A stretch of 22,409 nucleotides of DNA. Source: UBA1426 sp052034085 (lineage in GTDB: Bacteria > Bacillota > Clostridia > Peptostreptococcales > Anaerovoracaceae). Every line of letters begins with the position of its first letter. The stretch's first letter is position 1. The stretch is from NCBI GenBank assembly GCA_052034085.1, contig JBPOJA010000024.1:1-22409 (forward strand). Reading direction: 5' to 3'. The notes below the pieces were generated by a model. The model saw only the letters and a list, made by a program, of their open reading frames with translations, had not been told where the DNA came from and ran no database searches. Shown here in pieces: positions 7,742-15,706 of the stretch. A program made the position numbers and the translations under genes.

Positions 7742-8814
7742 GGTTTATATATTTTCGCCACCTCTTCACCTCTCAGTATCCTCAGACTGCCCAGACTCAA
7801 AGATTCCATCTCATTCTCGCCCGGGTAGATATGAACAGGGGCAATAAAGGAAACGCTGTCCTTAATCATGGAGGTAAGCATTTCAGAATATGCAATTCCT
7901 CCGGTAAGGATGATTCCGTCAACATCACCCTTAAATACAGTGCTTAAACTTCCTATGGCTTTTGCAACGTTATATGCCATTGCCTCGTAAACCAGTTTTG
8001 CATGCTCGTCGCCGTCGGCTATCCTTCTTTCAACTTCCCTGCAGTCTGCGGTTCCAAGCAGGGCTTTGAGACCACCGTTGCCTCTTATTTTTTTACGCAT
8101 TTCCAGCCTGTTATAGAGTCCGGAATAGCAGGTGTCTATTATGAACATAAGAGCCATACTGCCCGCTCTTTCCGGCGAGAAGGGGCCTTCATCATCGCTG
8201 ATGCCGTCCACCATTCTGCCCTTCTTGTGAGCTGTAACCGTTATGCCGCCGCCCAGATGGGCCATTACCAGATTATAGTCCTCATATTTTCCACCGTGGT
8301 CTTTGGCATATTTTCTACCCATAGCCTTGGTGTTCAGCACATGGGAAATATTTTTCCTCTTATATTCTGGAAGACCTACTATTCTGGCTACATCGGTAAA
8401 CTCATCCGAAGAAACTCCGTCGTAAATATAAGCGGGAATACCCAAAGGAGCCGCAATTTTATCTGCAATCAACGCTCCCAGATTTGAAGCATGCTCGCCT
8501 TCTTTTACGGCATATATCATTTCTTTAAGATTATCTTCCACCAAATATCCGCCGGCCTCTATGGGGGGGAATATGCCTCCTCTTCCAACCACCGCTGAGA
8601 GTTTTTTCTCGTCGACATTCATGTCCGCAAGGACCTTGGATATCGCCTTCTCCCTGAATTCAAGCTGGTCTGTAACCCGGGCAAAACTCTTTATTTCTTC
8701 AGTACTGTGTTCAATATTTACGCTGAACAGCTCTTTTTCATTCTCGTATAAAGCAATTTTTGTTGTCGTGGAACCGGGGTTAATTGAAAGTATAGTGTAT
8801 TTTTTATCATCCAT
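7732..8814 (-). CDS. buk: Butyrate kinase
   Basis: 360 aa, the normal length for butyrate kinase of the acetokinase (ASKHA) superfamily. It converts butyryl (or branched/other acyl) phosphate plus ADP to the acid plus ATP. The N-terminal ATPase motif ILSINPGSTTTKIALY (about 8-23) is intact, as are VMAHLGGGITV (the second phosphate motif, near 200-210) and ILTGGIAYSE (near 320). ATG 8814 follows GGAGGG and lies 19 bp after the phosphate butyryltransferase stop, the classical ptb-buk order. The reading frame ends in CCG CGG GCG TAG; most of this is also the 5' strand of the tRNA-Gly acceptor stem. The acyl chain it prefers is not deducible. Confidence 0.94.
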   Translation of the reverse strand: MDDKKYTILSINPGSTTTKIALYENEKELFSVNIEHSTEEIKSFARVTDQLEFREKAISKVLADMNVDEKKLSAVVGRGGIFPPIEAGGYLVEDNLKEMIYAVKEGEHASNLGALIADKIAAPLGIPAYIYDGVSSDEFTDVARIVGLPEYKRKNISHVLNTKAMGRKYAKDHGGKYEDYNLVMAHLGGGITVTAHKKGRMVDGISDDEGPFSPERAGSMALMFIIDTCYSGLYNRLEMRKKIRGNGGLKALLGTADCREVERRIADGDEHAKLVYEAMAYNVAKAIGSLSTVFKGDVDGIILTGGIAYSEMLTSMIKDSVSFIAPVHIYPGENEMESLSLGSLRILRGEEVAKIYKPRA

Positions 8815-8833
8815 TTTCCTGTTCCCTCCAAAT

Positions 8834-9760
8834 TTATTTGCCTGCCAGCACGGCAGCCATCAGTATGGAATTTCTCTTCCCTTCTGCGCTTTCGGATCTG
8901 GATGTCATCACTACCGGGTACGGAATCCCCAGGACTGTACCTGCCATTATAGCCCCGGCCGTATAAATCATGGTTTTGCTGACCATATTGCCGGCCTGTA
9001 TATCCGGCATTATGAACAGGTCTGTTTCGCCTGCAATTTTACTTGTAATTCCTTTATGCTCGGCAGACTCTCTGCTTAAAGCCACGTCCATGGCCACTGG
9101 GCCCTCTATGATGGAACCGGGGAATTCTCCTTCAGCCCATTTCTGAGCTATGGTCTGAGCATCAACGGCTGCCGGGATTCTCGGATCCACTTTTTCGTTG
9201 GCTCCCATCATTGCCACTTTGGGCTCTTCCAAACCCAGTTTGTGCAGGGCTCCCAGGGCATTTTCAAGGATTTTGATTTTTCCTTCCAGATCAGGGGCCA
9301 CATTCATGCCCGCATCTGTGATAAATAACAACCTGTCAAAACCCGGGACCTGCATTGCAGCCAGATGGCTCAAAAAGCCTTTTCTGCCGGCTTTTTTCTC
9401 CCCGTCGATTATAGATCTCAAAAAGATAGTACTGTTGACCAGGCCCTTCATCAGCATCTGGGCCCTGCCTTCCAGTATTAAATCCACCGCCTTGGCGGCA
9501 GCCTTGAGTTCATCGGTTTCATTTTCAATGGCGATGCTCGTTCCTAGATATACTTCCATTGAAGCTTCTTTCAGCAGAGCCTTTATTTTTTCCTCATCGC
9601 CCACCAATATTGCCTTTGCCAGGCCTTCTTCTATTACGTGTTTAATGGTTGCCATGACTTCGCTGTCTTCAGCCAGAGAAACACTTATTGTCGGTGGTTC
9701 CTGTCCCTCATTTATCCTCTTGAGCAAAATATCTTTGAAAGAATCAAATCCGGTAATCAT
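8834..9760 (-). CDS. ptb: Phosphate butyryltransferase
   Basis: 308 aa member of the phosphate acetyl/butyryltransferase family, exchanging the CoA of butyryl-CoA (or a similar acyl-CoA) for phosphate. Recognisable blocks are TISVSLAEDSEVMATIKHVIEEG near the N terminus, MLMKGLVNSTIFLRS (about 108-122), LLFITDAGMN (about 144-153) and the C-terminal DLFIMPDIQAGNMVSK and GIPYPVVMTSRS segments typical of Ptb. ATG 9760 overlaps the TGA of the upstream flavoprotein gene by four bases (ATGA) and has its own GGAGG, indicating tight coupling. With buk it makes the substrate-level phosphorylation pair. Confidence 0.94.
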   Translation of the reverse strand: MITGFDSFKDILLKRINEGQEPPTISVSLAEDSEVMATIKHVIEEGLAKAILVGDEEKIKALLKEASMEVYLGTSIAIENETDELKAAAKAVDLILEGRAQMLMKGLVNSTIFLRSIIDGEKKAGRKGFLSHLAAMQVPGFDRLLFITDAGMNVAPDLEGKIKILENALGALHKLGLEEPKVAMMGANEKVDPRIPAAVDAQTIAQKWAEGEFPGSIIEGPVAMDVALSRESAEHKGITSKIAGETDLFIMPDIQAGNMVSKTMIYTAGAIMAGTVLGIPYPVVMTSRSESAEGKRNSILMAAVLAGK

Positions 9761-10917
9761 CTGAAATCCTCCTTATCTTTAAAAGCTTTGAGCAGGCCGT
9801 TGGATTTCTTGATATCACCTATAAGAATCCCTCCGGCCAGCTTGCCATCCACATAATAAAACTTCTCATAAATCTGCTTTTCCGGGTCATAATTCTCCGT
9901 GGAATCGTAGTTTTTGTCCGGGTTGGCTCCCGGGTCCCCCACAGAAAACAACATAGTTCCCATGCCATTGAAAAAGGTTGACGGTATTATGGTTTCGTAT
10001 TTCATGTCGCCGCCTGCCGCATTTATACCTGCGACTTTTCCCATTTCAACCGCCTGCCCCCAGAGGCCGTAGCTGATACTTTCAAAGGCGGCACAATCAC
10101 CGCAGGCATATATATTTTCTATGCTGGTTTCCATTTTTTCGTTGACTTCTATGAATCTGCCTGTTTTTATGCCTGCTCTTGCGGCCAGGTCCACATTGGG
10201 TTTTATCCCTGCCGAAAAAATTACCATATCAGCAGCCAGCATGCTTCCGTCTCCCAGCTGTACGCCGGATATGCTTCCGTCAATACCGACTAAATGCTCA
10301 CAGCCGCTTCCGGCATTAACCTCTATGCCGGCTTTTTCCGTAATTTCTCTTATTATTGAAGAGCCTTTTCTGTCCAGTTGCCTGTTCATCAAAAATGGAG
10401 AATCATGAACAACTGTTACCTGCTTTCCTGCCTTTTTTATTTCCCATGCAGCTTCAAGTCCCAGCAGGCCTCCCCCAATTACAACAACCTTTTCTGCATT
10501 TTCAAGATATGCCGCTATTCCATCGATATCTTTTTTTGTTCTGACAGAAAAAACGCCGCTCAGATCTGCCCCCGGAATCCGGGGTACGGCTGAAACGGCG
10601 CCTAAAGCTAAAATCAACTTATCATAAGACCTGATTTCGCCGTTTGCCAGCGAAAGCTCATTCTTGTCAATGTCAATATTTTCTGCCCTGGAATCAAGGG
10701 TCAGCTTAATGTTATTTTCTTCATACCATGCATGGGGTTTAATATTGAAATTGGGATTGGATATCTTGGCTAAAATTCCTTTTGTCAGCATAGGCCTGTT
10801 GTAGCCGGGGATATTTTCCTCTGATATGATTTCTATGTCCCCGTTCTGGTCCATCTTGCGCAATTCTGCAGCAGCAGTAGTTCCGGCGGCGCCATTGCCG
10901 ACAATAACATATTTCAT
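9757..10917 (-). CDS. FAD-dependent NADH:rubredoxin-oxidoreductase-like protein
   Basis: 386 aa, single-chain pyridine-nucleotide-disulfide-type flavoprotein without extra Fe-S domain. The FAD site VIVGNGAAGTTAAAEL is at 4-19, the NAD(P)H site VVVIGGGLLGLEAAWEI at 144-160, and the second FAD motif IYACGD at 269-274. ERQ/RQLDRKG, METSIENIYACGD and the EIIPS-like segment resemble clostridial NADH:rubredoxin oxidoreductase and nitrite-reductase-type reductases; there is no redox-active CxxxxC. It probably moves electrons from NADH to a small carrier or to oxygen/peroxide-detoxifying partners. As first gene of the ptb-buk run it has a strong promoter upstream (10975-11003). ATG 10917 follows GGAGG by nine bases. 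The partner is not identified here. Confidence 0.85.
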   Translation of the reverse strand: MKYVIVGNGAAGTTAAAELRKMDQNGDIEIISEENIPGYNRPMLTKGILAKISNPNFNIKPHAWYEENNIKLTLDSRAENIDIDKNELSLANGEIRSYDKLILALGAVSAVPRIPGADLSGVFSVRTKKDIDGIAAYLENAEKVVVIGGGLLGLEAAWEIKKAGKQVTVVHDSPFLMNRQLDRKGSSIIREITEKAGIEVNAGSGCEHLVGIDGSISGVQLGDGSMLAADMVIFSAGIKPNVDLAARAGIKTGRFIEVNEKMETSIENIYACGDCAAFESISYGLWGQAVEMGKVAGINAAGGDMKYETIIPSTFFNGMGTMLFSVGDPGANPDKNYDSTENYDPEKQIYEKFYYVDGKLAGGILIGDIKKSNGLLKAFKDKEDFR

Positions 10918-10974
10918 GCAGTCAATCCTCCGTATCTTAGGGCGACTATTATTTTGATTCTATTGGCAATCTCT

Positions 10975-11003
10975 ATTTTAAGACAATATCCAAAATTTAT
11001 CAA
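10975..11003 (-). promoter_or_regulatory. Sigma-A-type promoter for the flavoprotein-ptb-buk run
   Basis: On the minus strand TTGATA (11003-10998), a 17-bp spacer and TAAAAT (10980-10975). Transcription would begin near 10968, about 50 bases before the start codon at 10917. It lies immediately downstream of the hairpin that ends the preceding gene. Confidence 0.75.
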
Positions 11004-11014
11004 GAGATAATAAC

Positions 11015-11040
11015 AAAGCGCCTGGGAAAAAAGGCGCTTT
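11015..11040 (-). terminator. Hairpin terminator after the M20 hydrolase gene
   Basis: AAAGCGCC (11015-11022) pairs with GGCGCTTT (11033-11040) around a 10-nt loop. On the minus strand the tail is TTTGTTATTAT, an imperfect U-tract; on the plus strand it is ATTTTT. The position, 53 bp after the hydrolase stop and just before a new promoter, supports a terminator. Confidence 0.7.
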
Positions 11041-11092
11041 ATTTTTCGCAAATATCCTATTTGTTTACCGTCTCATGGCGGCTTAGGCAGAC

Positions 11093-12355
11093 TTATTCTG
11101 CATCGGTTTTCAGCACTGCATTGAGCAATACGGTTGCACCGGCAGTACATTGCTCAGGTGTGGTAAACTCCGCCTCTGTATGTGACAGACCATCTTTTGA
11201 CACAACGAATATCATGGTCGTCGGAATCATGTAGCTTGCAAACTGGGCGTCGTGTCCGGCTCCGGAATTTATATGCTGATATTTCACACCTGCTTCTTTT
11301 GCGGCCTCTTCAACATAACCGACTAATGCTTTATTGAAATATACGGTATCCCTTTTCCAGGCTTCTCTGATTTCGCATTTGCAGCCTGCCCATTCTTTTT
11401 CGGGCAAAGATTTTACAATTTCAAGAACTTTTGCCCTGACTTCCGGGTCTTCATGCCTGCAGTCGAGCGAAAACTCCACAAAATCGGGGATTACTGTGTG
11501 AACGCAGGGTCTGCAGATGATTTCCCCTGTTGTGTAAACCAGTTCAGGTCTGCCCAGCTTGTCAATTTCTTCGTGGAGGTGGCAAAGGGCCTGTGCAGCG
11601 GCATAAAGAGCGTCTTTTCTCTTACTCATTGGAAAGGTTCCTGCATGAGCCGCCTGGCCGAAAAACGAAATTCTGTAATTGAACATGCCAAGAACACAAT
11701 CCACAACCCCCACGTCATTGCCGGCATCTTCCAGAATCGGGCCCTGTTCGATGTGCAGTTCAAACATTGCTTTATATCCGTCCGGATTCAGTCTGAACTT
11801 TCTGTCGCCCTTATAGCCCGAAGCATCCAGCGCCGCGCCGAAGGTTTTTGTCGCATCAAGCACACTTTTTGAGGCCATCATATTGTCGTATTTGAAATTT
11901 TTGGCGATTTCCGGTGGCAAATAATCGTTGCAGACAATACCGGAAACCATCATCGCCGGCGGATAAAGAGACCCTTCTTCATTAGTCCAGATCATTGCCG
12001 TCAGAGGGTGCTTGTGAGGGATTTTCTCTGCTACAACCGTTTCCAAAACTTCCATGGCGCCCATGACTCCCAGTATTCCGTCGTAGTTTCCGCCATTTCT
12101 CACCGAGTCCACATGAGACCCCATTACGATTCTCTTAGCATTGGGGTCTGAACCCGGAATGGTGGCATACATGTTGGCAACATCGTCAACCTCAATGGTA
12201 GCACCAATGGCTTCCATCCTTCTTTTGAATTCTGCCCTTGCTAAAAGAGCTTCGGGAGACAAGGAATATCTGGTTATGCCGCCGTGACCGGCATCGCCGA
12301 ATTTACTGAAAGTATTGATCTTGTCTTCCATTCGTTTTACATCGCAGGTATACAT
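11093..12355 (-). CDS. M20-family Zn amidase (N-carbamoyl-amino-acid hydrolase / beta-ureidopropionase-like)
   Basis: 420 aa, the standard length of the hydantoinase/carbamoylase branch of M20 peptidases, which hydrolyse N-carbamoyl amino acids, allantoate or ureidopropionate to amine, CO2 and ammonia. Metal ligands are visible in MGSHVDSV (His81), GGNYDG (Asp92), WTNEEGS (Glu126/Glu127), FELHIEQGP (His201) and the C-terminal SHTEAEFT. GQAAHAGTFPM is the usual dimer/substrate motif. ATG 12355 follows AAAGGAGAG. It lies 119 bp after the acyl-CoA synthetase with no terminator between them, so it is probably under the same T-box leader. With PreTA nearby, N-carbamoyl-beta-alanine is the obvious substrate candidate. 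Allantoate, N-carbamoyl-L-amino acids or other ureides are alternatives. Confidence 0.87.
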   Translation of the reverse strand: MYTCDVKRMEDKINTFSKFGDAGHGGITRYSLSPEALLARAEFKRRMEAIGATIEVDDVANMYATIPGSDPNAKRIVMGSHVDSVRNGGNYDGILGVMGAMEVLETVVAEKIPHKHPLTAMIWTNEEGSLYPPAMMVSGIVCNDYLPPEIAKNFKYDNMMASKSVLDATKTFGAALDASGYKGDRKFRLNPDGYKAMFELHIEQGPILEDAGNDVGVVDCVLGMFNYRISFFGQAAHAGTFPMSKRKDALYAAAQALCHLHEEIDKLGRPELVYTTGEIICRPCVHTVIPDFVEFSLDCRHEDPEVRAKVLEIVKSLPEKEWAGCKCEIREAWKRDTVYFNKALVGYVEEAAKEAGVKYQHINSGAGHDAQFASYMIPTTMIFVVSKDGLSHTEAEFTTPEQCTAGATVLLNAVLKTDAE

Positions 12356-12474
12356 AATTCACTCTCCTTTGCTCTTTCGGATTTTCCGATAGAATTCCAG
12401 ATATATTGGCCATTAATAATAATATCACGATTTTCATGCCCCGACCAGTATTCTGAAAAATTCATTAAAATATT

Positions 12475-14106
12475 TCATCCCGTAGTCTGAGCCTCAACTA
12501 AATTCAAGCCTGCATACCTTTCCCGCAGTTTTGGCTTTTCGATTTTGCCTGTTGGGTTTCGAGGAATTTCCGCAAAAATTATTTTTTTTGGTCTTTTGTA
12601 GCGGGGAAGCTCCCTGGAAAACTCAAATAAATCCTCTTCTGTAGCCCGCTCTCCCGGCTTAAGTTCAATAATTGCGGCAGCGATTTCTCCCAGCCTTTTA
12701 TCAGGTATGCCAATAACTGCAGCATCCTTTATGGATTTGTGGCTTCTCAGGAAGTTCTCAATTTGAACGGGATAAAGGTTTTCTCCACCGCTTATTATTA
12801 CATCCTTCTTCCTGTCCACCAGATGGATGAAGCCATCCTCGTCTTCCCTTGCCATATCGCCGGTATAAAGCCATCCGTCTTTCAATACTTCATCACTTGC
12901 CTCTTTATTGCCATAATAGCATTTCATGAGACCGGGGCCCGAAACCGCAAGCTCTCCTACCTGCCCTGCAGCAACAGGCTCACCGCCGGCCCCGATGATT
13001 TTAGTTTTCCAGCCAAAACCGGCTTTGCCTATAGCACCGGCCTTATGAAGGTTTTCTACACCCAGATGCACGCAGCCCGGTCCAATGGATTCTGATAACC
13101 CGTAGTTCGTGTCATATGCCTGGCCGGGGAAGTGCGCCTGCCAGCGATGGATAAGACTGGGGGGTACAGGTTGAGCTCCGATATGCATGAGTCTCCATTG
13201 TGACAGATTCAGCTCTTTGCTGTTTATTCTGCCATCATCCATGGCATCCAGAATGTCCTGAGCCCATGGCACCAGCAAGAATACAACTGTCGCTCCTTCA
13301 TCTGAAACCGTTTTTAATATGGTTTCGGGATTGGTCCCGCGCAGTAAAACACCTTTCCCTCCCGATAACAGACTGCCGAACCAGTGCATCTTTGCTCCCG
13401 TATGGTATAAGGGCGGTATGCAGAGAAAAACATCTTCCCTGGTCTGCCCATGATGGGCCTGTTCAACAATACAAGCCGTCATAAGGCTTTTGTGGTCATG
13501 AAGTATGGCTTTGGGAAAACCTGTTGTGCCCGATGAAAAATATATGGCCGCATCCCAGTCTTCTTCAATTTTTATTGCGGGGACTTTGGATGAACAACAG
13601 GCGGTCAGGGCATAGTAGCTTTCCGAAAATGATGGTCTGCCCTGTCCCACAAACAACTTCATCTTCACCTGGGGGATTTCTTCTTTTATTTCTTCTATCC
13701 TTTCTCTGAATTCCGGACCGAACAGCAGTGCGTCGCAATCCGCCAGTTTCAGACAGTATTCGATTTCATCCGAAGAATATCTATAGTTTAAAGGCACGGC
13801 CACAGCGCCGGCTTTTAAAATCCCGAAATATATTGGAAGCCACTCCAGGCCGTTCATAAGCAGCATGGCGACTTTCTGACCTCTCTTCAGGCCCCTGTCG
13901 ATCAGAAAGTTTGCCAGCCTGTTGGCCTTGTCGTCAAACTCCCGCCAGGTCATTTCACGGCGATATTTCTGTGTGGGATCAGTTTCCACAAGGTCATAAT
14001 CCTCCCAGCTGACCTTGCAGTCTTTAATGTCGGGATTGATTTCGACAAGAGATACTTCATCGCCGAATTTCAGTGCGTTTTCCCTCAACAAATCAGTAAT
14101 AACCAT
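12475..14106 (-). CDS. AMP-forming acyl-CoA synthetase (FadD/4-coumarate-CoA-ligase-like)
   Basis: ANL-superfamily ligase activating a carboxylic acid with ATP and CoA. From ATG 14106 it is 543 aa. Motifs are the P-loop YFSSGTTGFPKA (189-200), NYGLSES (334-340), YTGD (414-417), the hinge DRKKDVIISGGENLYP (431-446) and the catalytic lysine in PTGK (Lys521). A longer frame opens at TTG 14124, but the bases between are the ribosome site itself (AAAGAGGAG, seven bases before ATG 14106), so 14106 is preferred. The gene sits 65 bp behind a T-box terminator hairpin and before an M20 amidase. The family spans fatty, aryl, arylacetic and short hydroxy acids, so the substrate is open. Confidence 0.9.
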   Translation of the reverse strand: MVITDLLRENALKFGDEVSLVEINPDIKDCKVSWEDYDLVETDPTQKYRREMTWREFDDKANRLANFLIDRGLKRGQKVAMLLMNGLEWLPIYFGILKAGAVAVPLNYRYSSDEIEYCLKLADCDALLFGPEFRERIEEIKEEIPQVKMKLFVGQGRPSFSESYYALTACCSSKVPAIKIEEDWDAAIYFSSGTTGFPKAILHDHKSLMTACIVEQAHHGQTREDVFLCIPPLYHTGAKMHWFGSLLSGGKGVLLRGTNPETILKTVSDEGATVVFLLVPWAQDILDAMDDGRINSKELNLSQWRLMHIGAQPVPPSLIHRWQAHFPGQAYDTNYGLSESIGPGCVHLGVENLHKAGAIGKAGFGWKTKIIGAGGEPVAAGQVGELAVSGPGLMKCYYGNKEASDEVLKDGWLYTGDMAREDEDGFIHLVDRKKDVIISGGENLYPVQIENFLRSHKSIKDAAVIGIPDKRLGEIAAAIIELKPGERATEEDLFEFSRELPRYKRPKKIIFAEIPRNPTGKIEKPKLRERYAGLNLVEAQTTG

Positions 14107-14170
14107 TTTTTTCTCCTCTTTCAAATGTTGTTTTCTTGTGTTCAGAGGGACATTTGTATTGTTTGAGAAT

Positions 14171-14203
14171 AAAAAGTCCTCCGAACAAGTCTGTTCAGAG
14201 GAC
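14171..14203 (-). terminator. T-box-controlled intrinsic terminator
   Basis: GTCCTCTGAACA (14203-14192) pairs with TGTTCGGAGGAC (14187-14176) with one G-U pair, followed on the minus strand by five U (14175-14171). It begins seven bases after the T-box core and is therefore the conditional terminator of the riboswitch. No other terminator separates it from the stop codon of the upstream gene at 14486. Confidence 0.9.
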
Positions 14204-14441
14204 GGATAATCCGTGGTACCACCTCAGTTCGCAAACATCTCACGATGTCTGCCTTTAAGGGTGCAGTCACACCCCGACGCTTTAACGGGCGTACCCGGCA
14301 CGGCCTACGCAGAGAAATCCTTCAACCGGCAGCTCCCGGAATGTATTCGATGCTGTGCATTGCTTTGCGCCTCTCACCTGCCGGCAACTCTCTGTAAGCC
14401 TGTCTACTGCATCTACTTCTTCCCGATCTTCGCTTTTAACT
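14171..14441 (-). ncRNA. T-box riboswitch leader, predicted tyrosine specifier (UAC)
   Basis: The leader is about 271 nt, reading on the minus strand from the predicted start near 14441. The T-box core AGGTGGTACCACGG lies at 14224-14211; its UGGU would pair with the ACCA end of a tRNA whose discriminator is A. In Stem I, AGTA is followed by GATGC (14413-14409), which pairs with GCATC (14353-14349). Directly after this comes GAA-UAC-A, the canonical 3' side of the specifier loop, giving codon UAC at 14345-14343 (tyrosine). AGAGAG and the AGGTGA distal-loop element are also present. Uncharged tRNA-Tyr would favour antitermination and expression of the acyl-CoA synthetase and probably the M20 amidase. 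The T-box call is very secure; the Tyr assignment is good but rests on hand folding. Confidence 0.92.
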
Positions 14442-14447
14442 CCTAAC

Positions 14448-14476
14448 ATGATATCCGGCATATTATGGTCTGTCAA
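14448..14476 (-). promoter_or_regulatory. Sigma-A-type promoter of the T-box transcript
   Basis: Minus strand TTGACA (14476-14471), 17-bp spacer, TATCAT (14453-14448). The -35 lies only nine bases past the stop codon of the saccharopine-dehydrogenase-like gene. Start expected near 14441, just before the Stem I sequences. Confidence 0.82.
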
Positions 14477-14485
14477 CTATTTTTG

Positions 14486-15706
14486 TTATATATTTTTCAC
14501 CTCTGTGTGGAGGGTGATCCCCAGCTCCTCAGCCCATTTCAGATAAGTGTCAATCTGTTCAAAAGTCAGCATGTCTGATGAGATCAGGCCTTTTTGTGTG
14601 TAAAGGTCTTTGACAAACATTTTTGTGAACAAAGCCCCGCCCTGGCCGGTCAGGTACATTTCTGAAGTAATTCCTGCCCTTTCAAAGGATTCCTTCAGTC
14701 CGGGTGCAAATACATGAGTTTCCACCATGACGTCTTTTCCATCCTTTTTTCCTGTGGCTTCTATTACCATGGCGCCGGAGTCTGATACCAAACCTTCGTC
14801 TAGTATCTCCTGTATTTCTTCTTTATATTTCGGTGCGGGCGGTATGTGTTTTAAAACAACCCTGAAGGGGACAACCTGCTGGCCGTCCACATCAACCGGC
14901 TTCATGGAAAGCAGTCCGGCCCTGTAGACCGGCTCTGAAAACTCCACTCCTGCCCCGCCGTATTTGAAGTAAATATTTTTTGCACCGAGGAAATACTCAT
15001 CTGCATTCAGACCCATATGTACCGGCTCATCATGGGCATGTTCAACAAGTCTGACCTCCTTGCCCACATAGTCATAATTTCTGTAAATTGGCCTGCTGAA
15101 AGCCTGCGTTCTGATAATTTCGCCGTTTTCATAGGCATAGGCATCTTCGCTCATATCAGTCAGTGCCGTTATGGGTGACCACCAGAAAGGCAGGAATCTT
15201 TTGGCCTCCACACCTTCGTAGACAATGTTGTATATGGTATCACATGAATCCAGGTATCTCATGGCATCCCTTGTGGCAACGCAAATGAGGCCTGGTGCGG
15301 AACCTGTGCCAATAATGGCAGTCCTGTCAATTTCGGCAAAGCGCCTGCCATAATCTTTATACATAATTTTGATGCCTTCCACCCAGTCCTCCACTATTGC
15401 ATCAGTGGCGGCAAAGTCCTGATAGTTTGCTTTGACTTCAAGGGCGGCTTCCAGCACATTCGGTCCGAAAGCCAAAGGCAGGGCGTTAACAATGAGATCA
15501 ACTCCCCGGGCAATCTCTACTATGTTTTCCTTTTTGGAGGCATCAACGGTGGTGCCCCTGGCTTTTTTCAAATCTTTGACCAGCCCATCCACAGCCTTCG
15601 GATCATAGTCGGCACAGATAATTTCCGCAACTCCCGGCTCCTCGTCCATGCGGCGTGCCACAGTTGAACCCTGAGCTCCCACACCTAAAATCAAAATCTT
15701 TTTCAT
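14486..15706 (-). CDS. Saccharopine-dehydrogenase-like NAD(P)-dependent oxidoreductase
   Basis: From ATG 15706 the protein is 406 aa. An N-terminal Rossmann fold has ILGVGAQGSTVARR (about 5-18), and an acidic ICADYDP after the second strand fits NAD(H)-binding or a modified NADP site. GTGSAPGL near 152-159 and the remainder match the catalytic/C-terminal domain of saccharopine dehydrogenase/homospermidine-synthase relatives, which reductively couple or oxidise imino-linked amino acids. A longer frame begins at GTG 15715, but AGAGGTGG there is the ribosome site for ATG 15706, so the shorter start is chosen. It is divergent from an AraC-type regulator gene 211 bp away. The real substrate is not known; lysine, polyamine or carboxynorspermidine-type chemistry are options. 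Confidence 0.82.
   Translation of the reverse strand: MKKILILGVGAQGSTVARRMDEEPGVAEIICADYDPKAVDGLVKDLKKARGTTVDASKKENIVEIARGVDLIVNALPLAFGPNVLEAALEVKANYQDFAATDAIVEDWVEGIKIMYKDYGRRFAEIDRTAIIGTGSAPGLICVATRDAMRYLDSCDTIYNIVYEGVEAKRFLPFWWSPITALTDMSEDAYAYENGEIIRTQAFSRPIYRNYDYVGKEVRLVEHAHDEPVHMGLNADEYFLGAKNIYFKYGGAGVEFSEPVYRAGLLSMKPVDVDGQQVVPFRVVLKHIPPAPKYKEEIQEILDEGLVSDSGAMVIEATGKKDGKDVMVETHVFAPGLKESFERAGITSEMYLTGQGGALFTKMFVKDLYTQKGLISSDMLTFEQIDTYLKWAEELGITLHTEVKNI

Noticed and set aside
14107..14124. TTG 14124 as start of the acyl-CoA synthetase
   Set aside because: The first six codons are the ribosome binding site (AAAGAGGAG) for ATG 14106.
14213..14546. Short open frames over the T-box leader on both strands
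   Set aside because: The region is a structured RNA leader; no ribosome sites or recognisable protein features.
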